DNA of 64,000 nucleotides, taken from an uncultured Aquimarina sp. (lineage in GTDB: Bacteria; Bacteroidota; Bacteroidia; Flavobacteriales; Flavobacteriaceae). Of this stretch, positions 53,861-62,355 are shown piece by piece. The position numbers and the translations under genes are program-made. Each line of letters opens with the position of its first letter. Position 1 is the first letter of the stretch. Where the stretch lies: the NCBI GenBank assembly GCA_947489685.1, contig CANLEM010000004.1, positions 372,001-436,000 of the forward strand, in the 5' to 3' direction. Under the pieces are notes generated by a model that was given only the letters and a program-made list of their open reading frames with translations, did not search any database and was not told the DNA's origin.

Positions 53861-54439
53861 TTAGGAGGTAATTTCCTTGTGTATTTTATACACCTGTTTT
53901 TCAGAGTCTTGCATATCTATATTATGTATTACAAAATCTGCCAACGGGATTTTTTGATCATCATCCCACTGATTGTTTGCTCTAGAAAGCACTTGTTCTC
54001 TGCTAGTTTTATCCCTATTAAGCACCCTGGAGATTCTTAATTCTAAGGGAGCAACAACAAGAATTGTATGGTCACATTGTTTATGACCTTCATTTTCGAA
54101 TAAAATTGCAACTTCTTTTATGACGTATTCGCCTATTTGTTTACTTTTCCAAGCCTCAAAATGATTACCCACCGCCGGATGAACGATGGCATTTAGTTTG
54201 TTTAATTTCGACTTGTCGTTAAAAACCACATCTGCAATAAATGGTCTATTCAATTCACCATCGCGATAAGAATCCTCTCCCAACAATGAAATAATTTGGG
54301 TTCTGATCCTCTCGTCTGTGTTCATAAGTTTTTTAGCCTCATCATCTGCTATGTACACAGCTACTCCCAAGTTATTAAACATTTTCGCTATAGTGGATTT
54401 TCCACTCCCGATACCTCCTGTAAGCCCAACTACTTTCAT
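53861..54439 (-). CDS. coaE: Dephospho-CoA kinase
   Basis: CoaE carries out the last step of coenzyme A synthesis. The 192-residue protein has the P-loop GLTGGIGSGKSTIAKMF at its start and the DDEAKKLM and VNDKSKLNKLNAIVHPAV-like segments of the family. It follows the YbbR-domain gene by 12 bases in the GT2-ybbR-coaE operon. Confidence 0.94.
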   Translation of the reverse strand: MKVVGLTGGIGSGKSTIAKMFNNLGVAVYIADDEAKKLMNTDERIRTQIISLLGEDSYRDGELNRPFIADVVFNDKSKLNKLNAIVHPAVGNHFEAWKSKQIGEYVIKEVAILFENEGHKQCDHTILVVAPLELRISRVLNRDKTSREQVLSRANNQWDDDQKIPLADFVIHNIDMQDSEKQVYKIHKEITS

Positions 54440-54451
54440 GTATTCAAAGTT

Positions 54452-55411
54452 TTATTTTAAGACTACAAATTGCACTTGTTTTTCTTGCAAACGAACATCA
54501 TGAATAGATAATGGTCTATCTGTAAGTTCTAAGGTAAGAAAAGCACTCTCTTCAGAAGCTTTGGCATAATCTGCAACGATTCTAAAATCTCTTTCATTAA
54601 TTTCATTATACCTATCCAATCCCACTCTATAGACCACCGAAATTTCTTTCGGGAAAATTTTGATTTCTATCCCTTCGGGAACATTGTTTAAAGTTATGGG
54701 GATCTTTTGACTACCTTCAGTAAACTTGCTCACAACAATATGTGCAGCTACTTTTTGCGGAACTACCGAGATATTAGACGGCAACTTCTCTGTGTCTATA
54801 TCTAGTTCTGTATTGTAATCGATATTAAGTCCTTCCAGGCTCAAAGATTCGGTACCTACATTTTGTATGGTATCAATTATTTGAGAAGGTCCACTTACAA
54901 TAACAGAATCTGGGGTTACAACCAACCCTTTATCACTTCCGTATCCTATTGCATATTGTACGTCTTCTTCGATCACAATAGGTACTTTCTTTTCTAAATT
55001 GGCATCCAAATTTAATTTTACCGTATCCTTTTGTATAGCCAAAACACGTCCTTTAAAATCCAATTTACTTTTTAATAAGGAAGACTCTTTATCCACATAA
55101 AAAAAATATTGGTTTTCATTATTAGAAACGGCATCCTCTACATTAAACTCAAGTAATGGTTTTTTCCAATCATGATTTAACAACCTAAAACCATTTCCGT
55201 TAAGTGTCATTCTCAAGGTTTGATCACTATTTTCATTAAAAATTTTATCTGCAGGTAGGTTGGTGTATCGAATACCAACCTCTACCTCTTTCGTATAATT
55301 CTTGGAAAACTGAATAAACAACCATAAAAGAGAAGTGAATACTAAAAAAAACACAAAGGTCTTTACATTACCTCTTTTAAATGAAAAACTCTTCTTTTTT
55401 CTACTTGACAT
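54452..55411 (-). CDS. YbbR-domain membrane-anchored protein
   Basis: The 319-residue protein has one N-terminal membrane segment (VKTFVFFLVFTSLLWLFIQF) and repeated YbbR-type beta domains, with VTPDSVIVSGPSQIIDTIQN and KVAAHIVVSKFTEGSQKIPI. In other bacteria such proteins occur with DacA diadenylate cyclase; that neighbour is absent here, and the place before coaE is usual for Bacteroidota. Function uncertain. Confidence 0.85.
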   Translation of the reverse strand: MSSRKKKSFSFKRGNVKTFVFFLVFTSLLWLFIQFSKNYTKEVEVGIRYTNLPADKIFNENSDQTLRMTLNGNGFRLLNHDWKKPLLEFNVEDAVSNNENQYFFYVDKESSLLKSKLDFKGRVLAIQKDTVKLNLDANLEKKVPIVIEEDVQYAIGYGSDKGLVVTPDSVIVSGPSQIIDTIQNVGTESLSLEGLNIDYNTELDIDTEKLPSNISVVPQKVAAHIVVSKFTEGSQKIPITLNNVPEGIEIKIFPKEISVVYRVGLDRYNEINERDFRIVADYAKASEESAFLTLELTDRPLSIHDVRLQEKQVQFVVLK

Positions 55412-55416
55412 AACAA

Positions 55417-56421
55417 TTACTTTGAAAAAAACAATGCTTTAAATTGCTTTTCGGGGGCTTTTTTCTGAAGATGAATATAATAATAAGATTTTAGGAATCC
55501 CGTACCATACCCGTAAAATTGAATCCAAACTGCCAAAATTGATTGTATACCTATAGCTAGATTTTTGAACATTGCCAATGCTCCAACAAAAATAAAAACA
55601 AAATACAGGCCTAATAATGCTATAAAATACCACCATCCAAAAGCTGCGGTTACAAGCGAAAACAAAGTATAGATTAAAAACAAAATAGGAAACCAATACG
55701 TGAGTTTTGCAGTCTCTGGATGCCACCTGTTTAAAATAGGTCTTACTAATCCAAATTTATTGACTTGAATATAAAACTTTTTCCATGAAATTCTTCTTTT
55801 ATGAAACACCTTTGCATCCGGAATTAGTGCTGTATCATAACCCAATTTCCATAACCTTATCGTTAAATCAGGATCTTCTCCTGGGTGTATATTCCCAAAA
55901 CCTTTTGAAGCTTCAAAAGCCTTTTTGGAAAGTCCCATATTAAAACTTCGAGGCTGAAATTTACCCATCGTATTTTTTCGACCTCTAATCCCCCCAGTTG
56001 TCAAATAAGAGGTCATACTATAGCTTATGGCCTTTTGTAAATTAGAAAAACTTTGGTGCGCATCATCCGGTCCCCCAAAGCAATGCACAAATCGTTTAGA
56101 CAAAAAATCATCCACTTGAAACAAATAATTTTTCGGAAGAATAACATCACTATCTAAAATAATAAAATAATTGCCTTTAGCTTTTTTCATCCCATAATTA
56201 CGAGAATCTCCAGGCCCGGTATTGTTTTTTTGATAATAGCTAATCGACAAACGATCACTATATGTTTTAATAACATTTTCTGAGGTCTCTGATGATCCAT
56301 CTTCAATGATTACAATTTCATACTCATCAGTAAAATCCATCGCCATCATGCTTTGCAACAACTCATCAATTTCATTTGGCCGGTTATACACTGGTATTAT
56401 AAAAGAATAATGTATTTGCAT
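55417..56421 (-). CDS. Family 2 glycosyltransferase, membrane-bound
   Basis: The 334-residue protein has the GT2 N-terminal fold: FIIPVYNRPNEIDELLQSMM, IIEDGSS, GDSRNYGMKKAKGNYFIILD and the DSDV motif. Two or three membrane segments lie at the C-terminus (LTYWFPILFLIYTLFSLVTA and following). It likely adds sugars to a lipid-linked or surface polymer. It begins the GT2-ybbR-coaE operon. The -7 box TACCTTTG is only four bases before the ATG. Confidence 0.9.
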   Translation of the reverse strand: MQIHYSFIIPVYNRPNEIDELLQSMMAMDFTDEYEIVIIEDGSSETSENVIKTYSDRLSISYYQKNNTGPGDSRNYGMKKAKGNYFIILDSDVILPKNYLFQVDDFLSKRFVHCFGGPDDAHQSFSNLQKAISYSMTSYLTTGGIRGRKNTMGKFQPRSFNMGLSKKAFEASKGFGNIHPGEDPDLTIRLWKLGYDTALIPDAKVFHKRRISWKKFYIQVNKFGLVRPILNRWHPETAKLTYWFPILFLIYTLFSLVTAAFGWWYFIALLGLYFVFIFVGALAMFKNLAIGIQSILAVWIQFYGYGTGFLKSYYYIHLQKKAPEKQFKALFFSK

Positions 56422-56425
56422 GCCG

Positions 56426-56433
56426 CAAAGGTA
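56426..56433 (-). promoter_or_regulatory. Putative -7 box for GT2-ybbR-coaE
   Basis: TACCTTTG on the minus strand matches TAnnTTTG and ends four bases before the ATG at 56421, predicting a leaderless message. Confidence 0.5.
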
Positions 56434-56635
56434 GCTAATCTATTCTTTTATCAACCGTAATCTTATCATCAGATTTTATATACGTCATACTACGATCAAT
56501 AAAAAATCACTTCAACAAGATATACGTTTATTTCTCTTTAACAACTAGACATTAACAGATCAAATACACACACTAACAGAATAAAATTTTTAGTATCAAG
56601 AAATCCTCTCACATTTGGTTTCAAACTTAAAAACA

Positions 56636-58954
56636 ATGCAGAAAATAGTTTTTGCTTATTTCTTTTTTATAGGAACAACCTTTATTTGGGCTCAACAAAA
56701 TCAAATCTACAAGGGTATTGTAAAAGGTGATGATTCGCAAATTATTAGCCTTGCCACCATTGCTGCTTATCATAACAATAAATTTATTGACGGCACTTCG
56801 ACAAACAGTTCGGGAGAGTTTGAATTAATTATAAAAGAAGAAATCACACATCTTGAGTTTAGTTTTATAGGAAGTGAAACCTCGATACTAAAAATTACCG
56901 AAATCAATGACCCTGCAAACCTGATTATTTACTTAAAAACTGCCACCAACGCATTGGACGAAGTAGTTATTCAGGCAGAACGAACTACAACTGAGTTGAA
57001 GATAGACAGAAAAATAATTAACCTAGGAGCGGATCTACAACAGTCTGGAGCAACAGTATTAGAAGCTCTTGATCAAATTTCTGAAATTCAAACAGATTTG
57101 GGTACAGGAACTCTTTCATTACGTGGTAGTGGTAATGTAAGGCTACTTATCAATGGTAAACCATCTGCCTTAAATCCAAACGAAGTTTTGGAGCAAATAG
57201 CGGCTTCATCGGTACAAAAAATGGAAATTATTACATCGCCTTCGGTAAAAAATCAAGCAGATGGGCTCTCTGGGATTATCAATATCATCCTCAAAAAGAA
57301 TACAGCAAGTGGCCTTAATCTGTCTCTAAATTCTGGGGTAGGTACAAAACGATATAATTATGGTATCGATGGCAATTATAATTTTACACCAGTAAATCTG
57401 AGATGGAATGCTTCGCAGGCAGGACGAGAAATGGATAGTAAACAAACTATCCAGCAACGTTACTTAAACGGGAATACTAGAGATTTTTTTGCTCCCCATG
57501 ACTTTAATGGCTTACTTAGGAAAGTAGCTTTAGGAATTGATTTTTTTATTAATCCTACAAACGAAGTTTCTTTAGACGTTGAGCACACAAATGATTATCA
57601 TAGTTTTTATAACAACACCTTTTACTCTAATGTAACAGATAGAGAAGATTACATTTATACAAGAAACTCATCTCACACACATCAAACAACACTTATTACG
57701 GCTAATTATAGAACTAATTTCAAAAAGCCAGAGCATTTTATCGAATTCGATTATAACCTCACTAAAAATAAAAATACACTTCCTGCTTCAGATTATGAAG
57801 ATGGCCTATTTCTTTTTAATGAAGAAAATAACAATAAAAATACACTTCACTCTCTAGCGGTAGATTATGCTTTACCTATCGGAAATAATACTAAGATAGA
57901 AACGGGCTTTTCATGGAACGATAGAACTCTTAATAGTTATCGTTTTTTTAATCCTGGGCAGGGAACAACCACGAATGATGTTTTTGATTACCACGAAAGT
58001 TTGATCGGATTATATGCGTTAACACAATTACAAAGCGGAAAATTAAATTGGCAATTCGGATTGCGATACGAGTATTTTATTTCTGATTCGGCCAACACCT
58101 TAAATGGTCAAACTACGGATCAAGAGTTTTCAAATTTCTTTCCATCTGCACATGTATCATATAAGATTAATAATGAACATACAGTTAATGTTGGCTACAG
58201 CAGACGAATTTCTAGACCAAACTTTCATCATATAAATGCTTTTCAGTTAGGTAATCAATATTTTCAATGGGAGGCAAACCCAGGTCTCGAACCTGAATTT
58301 AGCACCAATATTGAGACCAATTATTTATATGGTAGCAACAACCTAAATATGTCTGCCTCTATATTTTATCGCTATCGCACTAATGTGATTGAATGGTTAA
58401 GAAATATTAATGCAGACGGTGTACAAACTATCGGCTTTGATAATATCGGCAAGAAACATTCGTACGGTATCGAAATGGATATTCGTTACAAAATATTTAG
58501 GTACTGGAACGCCCAAGTATCTGCCAATTACTACCAAACCAATATTAATCAAGATATTGATCTAGTTTGGGATCGTTTATATTCTTCAAGTATTATTTTA
58601 AAAAACACTTTTAAGATCACTGATAATATTAGTACCGATATTACCTATAGACACACTCCAAAGAATCAAAATATATTTCATTTTATCAATCCAAGAAATC
58701 GTTTTGACTGGGCTATTCGGTTAAAATTACTACGTAACAAACTAACAACAAGCCTAAGGATAATTGATGTCTTTGACAATAATCTAATGCACAGAACGAC
58801 GATAAATCCAGAGGTAACTCAAAATGAAACTTGGAAGTTTCAATCTCAAACTTTTGGGTTCCTATGGAGTATGAATTACAAGTTATTTCAAAATAAAGGA
58901 AAGATCAGAAATCGAAAAGAACGAGACTACGAACATAATGGAGCTCGAGATTAA
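56636..58954 (+). CDS. Outer-membrane beta-barrel protein, TonB-receptor-like
   Basis: The start is ATG 56636, giving a signal peptide (MQKIVFAYFFFIGTTFIWAQ). The product is 772 residues. A carboxypeptidase-regulatory-like domain (residues 22-110, KGIVKGDDSQIISLATIAAY) is followed by a plug-like domain with LDEVVIQAERTTTELKIDRK and GSGNVRLLINGKPSALNPNE, then a long beta-barrel (OMP_b-brl_3 type) with alternating aromatic strands up to the C-terminus. No TonB box is certain. It probably imports or senses a substrate and heads a set with the DUF1961-like protein and LytS/LytTR pair 3. Confidence 0.88.
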   Translation: MQKIVFAYFFFIGTTFIWAQQNQIYKGIVKGDDSQIISLATIAAYHNNKFIDGTSTNSSGEFELIIKEEITHLEFSFIGSETSILKITEINDPANLIIYLKTATNALDEVVIQAERTTTELKIDRKIINLGADLQQSGATVLEALDQISEIQTDLGTGTLSLRGSGNVRLLINGKPSALNPNEVLEQIAASSVQKMEIITSPSVKNQADGLSGIINIILKKNTASGLNLSLNSGVGTKRYNYGIDGNYNFTPVNLRWNASQAGREMDSKQTIQQRYLNGNTRDFFAPHDFNGLLRKVALGIDFFINPTNEVSLDVEHTNDYHSFYNNTFYSNVTDREDYIYTRNSSHTHQTTLITANYRTNFKKPEHFIEFDYNLTKNKNTLPASDYEDGLFLFNEENNNKNTLHSLAVDYALPIGNNTKIETGFSWNDRTLNSYRFFNPGQGTTTNDVFDYHESLIGLYALTQLQSGKLNWQFGLRYEYFISDSANTLNGQTTDQEFSNFFPSAHVSYKINNEHTVNVGYSRRISRPNFHHINAFQLGNQYFQWEANPGLEPEFSTNIETNYLYGSNNLNMSASIFYRYRTNVIEWLRNINADGVQTIGFDNIGKKHSYGIEMDIRYKIFRYWNAQVSANYYQTNINQDIDLVWDRLYSSSIILKNTFKITDNISTDITYRHTPKNQNIFHFINPRNRFDWAIRLKLLRNKLTTSLRIIDVFDNNLMHRTTINPEVTQNETWKFQSQTFGFLWSMNYKLFQNKGKIRNRKERDYEHNGARD

Positions 58955-58974
58955 AAAATTAAAAACACAAAACG

Positions 58975-59667
58975 ATGAAAGCAAAACAACACAATTTAGT
59001 ATTGATAATAGTCTTAATTTCAATGGTTGGTTATAGCCAAAACAAAATTAAGCAAGAAAAAATTAGTCCTCAACAGCTTTATACCTGGCAAACATTAGAT
59101 AAAGGTAAGCGTACTATAAAAAATGACGCTCTTTTACTAGAAGAAACACAAGGTTCTGATGGTTACTTTTTAATTAGTCCAAAAAAATATAAAGGTGACT
59201 ACGTACTAAACTATAAGGTCAAAGCAATGTCAGAATCTGCTGTTTTAATAACATTATTTTCTGTTTCTCAACGAGACGATACGGGCAAGTTAGACCTTCC
59301 TAAAAATGATGCTTCTCCCAAAGAAATTTGGGAATGGAGAAGTAGTTTAGAACATTATAACCTTACTTTTAATAATAAATCTCATGGAAACAAACCATTT
59401 TTTTTCAAAAACATATCTCCTTTTTCGAGAGGTTTTTATCAAAGTTTACCTAAAAACATTGTGACTGTTGGAAAGTGGTATGATGTCGAAATTGGTAAAA
59501 CAGGTACTCGTTTATGGTTCAAACTTAATAATACGATAGTTTTTGATGTACAGGACTGCAACCCATTAACAGAGGGACATCTTATATTTAGAATTAGTGG
59601 CACAACAGGAGATAAAACAATTTTTGCCAAAGCGGCCATAAAAGACATTGTAATTTCTTATCAATAA
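58975..59667 (+). CDS. Secreted DUF1961-like protein
   Basis: The 230-residue protein has a signal peptide (LVLIIVLISMVGYSQ) and a beta-rich mature part of the concanavalin-like type: GYFLISPKKYKGDYVLNYKV, PKNIVTVGKWYDVEIGKTGT and LTEGHLIFRISGTTGDKTIF. The pattern suggests DUF1961 or a related sugar-binding or lyase-like fold. No catalytic residue can be named. It begins 20 bases after the outer-membrane gene and 20 bases before the kinase gene, so it is probably co-transcribed. Confidence 0.65.
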   Translation: MKAKQHNLVLIIVLISMVGYSQNKIKQEKISPQQLYTWQTLDKGKRTIKNDALLLEETQGSDGYFLISPKKYKGDYVLNYKVKAMSESAVLITLFSVSQRDDTGKLDLPKNDASPKEIWEWRSSLEHYNLTFNNKSHGNKPFFFKNISPFSRGFYQSLPKNIVTVGKWYDVEIGKTGTRLWFKLNNTIVFDVQDCNPLTEGHLIFRISGTTGDKTIFAKAAIKDIVISYQ

Positions 59668-59687
59668 AATGTAACTTCCCCATACGA

Positions 59688-60707
59688 ATGGAAAGTAAAA
59701 GTATTTATCAAAAATTTCTAAAAATAGAAATCTATTTTCATGTATTACTCTGGAGTAGTGTATTGATATACCCATATATCAAATATTTAGAAAAAGAAGG
59801 AGGATATATGATGTCATTACCTCATGAGTTAAACTCTCTATTCTTTAAAATGACAATATCGTATTTCTTGTACCTATGGTTTTTTCCAAAGAAAAACAAA
59901 ACGAAATATATCCTAATTGTGATTCTAGTTTTCATTGCCAATACTATTGCCTATGAGTATTTTGATCGTTTTTTTCATGAAGGTGATACTCATTTTTGGA
60001 TTCATTTCATTGCAAATTCGCTTACTTATCTAGGTTTTGGAGTTGTTTTTTTCACAATCTATTCAGTAAAAAATGTATATCAAAAACAAGTTGAGATAGA
60101 TCGATTAATACAAGAAAAACAAAAGGCTGAAATAAAGGTTTTAAAAGCTAAGGTCAATCCACATTTCTTATTCAACACCTTAAATACGATATACGCCAAC
60201 GCATTAAAAAAAGATGACAAAACTCCCAGTCTGATATTAAAACTTTCTAACACATTTAGATATGTATTGCATGAAGGGCAAAAAGAATATGTTTCATTAG
60301 ATCAGGAACTCCAACACCTCAACGATTATATCAACTTGCAGGAAGAGCGTTTATCCAACAAAATAACTGTCAATTTTTCGCAACATGTAGATAACGAAAA
60401 ACAAAAAATAGCTCCTCTTTTACTAATAAGTTTTGTAGAAAACGCTTTTAAATATTCGAGTAGCATAAAAGGCCAAAACCATATCATCAAAATTATTATT
60501 AATGTTAAAGGCAATATATTATCTTTTTTATGCCAAAATCCTTTTGAAGAAAACATAAAAGAAACGATTGATAATGAATGGAAAGAAAGCGGAATTGGGA
60601 TAAGAAACACTAAAGAAAGGTTAATGTTATTATATCCAAAAAAGCATCAATTACAGATCATTAAAGCCGAAAATCAATTTAAGATAAAGTTAGAAATTCA
60701 ACTATGA
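59688..60707 (+). CDS. LytS-type sensor histidine kinase (pair 3)
   Basis: The 339-residue kinase has about four membrane segments (first IEIYFHVLLWSSVLIYPYI), a charged coil, and the kinase motif AKVNPHFLFNTLNTIYANAL with the phosphoacceptor histidine. ATPase segments are IAPLLLISFVENAFKYSSS and SGIGIRNTKERLMLLYPKK. The end overlaps the regulator by four bases (ATGA). The sensor is again only the membrane part. Confidence 0.92.
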   Translation: MESKSIYQKFLKIEIYFHVLLWSSVLIYPYIKYLEKEGGYMMSLPHELNSLFFKMTISYFLYLWFFPKKNKTKYILIVILVFIANTIAYEYFDRFFHEGDTHFWIHFIANSLTYLGFGVVFFTIYSVKNVYQKQVEIDRLIQEKQKAEIKVLKAKVNPHFLFNTLNTIYANALKKDDKTPSLILKLSNTFRYVLHEGQKEYVSLDQELQHLNDYINLQEERLSNKITVNFSQHVDNEKQKIAPLLLISFVENAFKYSSSIKGQNHIIKIIINVKGNILSFLCQNPFEENIKETIDNEWKESGIGIRNTKERLMLLYPKKHQLQIIKAENQFKIKLEIQL

Positions 60708-61381
60708 TACAATGTATAATTTTAGAAGACGAAGCTTCGGCTGTAGAGATTTTAAATGGTTATATCGATAAAACTCCATTCTTAAATGCTCTAGGTGTTT
60801 ATGAAAGTGGTTTGGATATACCTCCTTCTCAACTAAAAAAAGCTGATCTTTTGTTTTTGGATATACAATTACCCGAATTAAACGGATTATCATTCTTAAA
60901 AACACTACATCAACCGCCAAAGGTAATTGTAACGTCGGCTTTTCCCGGATATGCCGTCGAAGCCTTTGAAGAAGCGGTGATAGATTATTTGGTAAAACCT
61001 TATTCTTATGAACGTTTTTACAAAGCAATTATGCGAATAAGAGAACAAACGCTTACCCAGCCAAATGACAAAAACAAGCAATTATTTCTTTATGCAGATA
61101 AGACAATATACAAAACCAATGCAGAAGACATTTTATATCTTAAAGCCGAAGTGGATTATGTAAAAGTAGTGACTGCTGATAAACAAATTTTGATTTTGGA
61201 TAGTTTACAAAATTGGGAAGTAAAGCTTCGAGAATATAATTTTATACGAACACATCGTTCTTTTATAGTCAATTTGGATAGAATAGAAAAGGTCTCGGGT
61301 AATCAAGTTTTTATTGAAAATGACATCATTCCAATTGGCAAAACCTATAAAGAGAAGTTTATTAGTATTTTAAAAAATTAA
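60704..61381 (+). CDS. LytTR-family response regulator (pair 3)
   Basis: The 225-residue regulator has a receiver domain with ILEDEASAVE, LLFLDIQLPELNG (phosphoacceptor aspartate), VTSAFPGYAVEAF and DYLVKPYSYERF. The LytTR domain has YLKAEVDYVKVVTADKQILI and FIRTHRSFIVNLDRIEKV, ending PIGKTYKEKF. Coupled to the kinase by ATGA overlap. A strong terminator follows, ending the cluster. Confidence 0.92.
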   Translation: MIQCIILEDEASAVEILNGYIDKTPFLNALGVYESGLDIPPSQLKKADLLFLDIQLPELNGLSFLKTLHQPPKVIVTSAFPGYAVEAFEEAVIDYLVKPYSYERFYKAIMRIREQTLTQPNDKNKQLFLYADKTIYKTNAEDILYLKAEVDYVKVVTADKQILILDSLQNWEVKLREYNFIRTHRSFIVNLDRIEKVSGNQVFIENDIIPIGKTYKEKFISILKN

Positions 61382-61399
61382 ATTCTGGATTAAAAACAA

Positions 61400-61428
61400 A
61401 AAACCTTAATCATTAAGATTAAGGTTTT
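61400..61428. terminator. Bidirectional terminator between LytTR pair 3 and fabI
   Basis: AAAACCTTAATC and GATTAAGGTTTT form a 12-bp stem with a five-base loop, followed by T-run. Between convergent genes. Confidence 0.8.
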
Positions 61429-61451
61429 TTATATATACTTATAACAATAAA

Positions 61452-62270
61452 TTACTCTTCATCCATAAACTTGTCCATCACTAATTGGCTCACTCCCATA
61501 TTAGAGAAACCACCATCATGATACAGATTTTGCAATGTAACTTTTTTGGTCAAATCCGAAAACAATGTGATAGTATAATCAGCACATTCGTCTGCAGTGG
61601 CATTACCCAGCGGAGACATCTTATCTGCATACTCTATAAATCCATCAAATCCTTTAACTCCTTTCCCTGCAGTGGTAGGTGTTGGTGATTGCGAAATTGT
61701 ATTTACTCTAACTTTTTTATCTCTACCGAAGAAATACCCAAAACTACGACCTATAGATTCTAAATATGCTTTATTATCTGCCATATCATTATAATCAGGA
61801 AATACTCTTTGCGCTGCCATATATGTCAAGGCAACAATACTCCCCCACTCACTCATTGCATCTTTTTTATATAATGTTTGCATTGTTTTGTGAAAAGAAA
61901 GTGCCGATACATCCCAGCCTTTTTCACTAAAACTATAATTAAGATCTGTATAATGACGTCCTTTTCTAACGTTTACAGACATACCAATAGAATGCAGAAC
62001 AAAATCTATTTTACCTCCTAAAATCTCCATAGATTTTTCAACAAGGTTTTCTAAATCCTCTAAAGATGTAGCATCTGCAGGTATTACCTGAGAATTAGTT
62101 TTTTCTGCAAGAGTATTAATAGCACCCATTCTCATGGCTACAGGAGCATTTGTAAGCACAAAAGTTCCTCCTTCTTCAAAAACACGTTCTGCAGTTTTCC
62201 AGGCGATCGAACTCTCATCAAGAGCTCCAAAAATAATCCCTCTTTTACCTTTTAATAAATTGTGTGACAT
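61452..62270 (-). CDS. fabI: Enoyl-[acyl-carrier-protein] reductase FabI
   Basis: FabI reduces the trans-2 double bond of acyl-ACP with NADH, completing each fatty-acid elongation round. The 272-residue protein starts with GKRGIIFGALDESSIAWKTA, the FabI-type cofactor segment with the SIA motif. The catalytic pair is Tyr-x6-Lys in YNDMADNK. The motif SQSPTPTTAGKGVKGFDGFI supports FabI rather than another SDR. It is the target of triclosan-type inhibitors in other species. Confidence 0.94.
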   Translation of the reverse strand: MSHNLLKGKRGIIFGALDESSIAWKTAERVFEEGGTFVLTNAPVAMRMGAINTLAEKTNSQVIPADATSLEDLENLVEKSMEILGGKIDFVLHSIGMSVNVRKGRHYTDLNYSFSEKGWDVSALSFHKTMQTLYKKDAMSEWGSIVALTYMAAQRVFPDYNDMADNKAYLESIGRSFGYFFGRDKKVRVNTISQSPTPTTAGKGVKGFDGFIEYADKMSPLGNATADECADYTITLFSDLTKKVTLQNLYHDGGFSNMGVSQLVMDKFMDEE

Positions 62271-62355
62271 TTAGTATGTAAATTAAAGTATGTTTATACA
62301 AGCAGTAAAGATAACAAAACGACCCAAATGCAAGTAAAACAATGTAAATTTTAGC

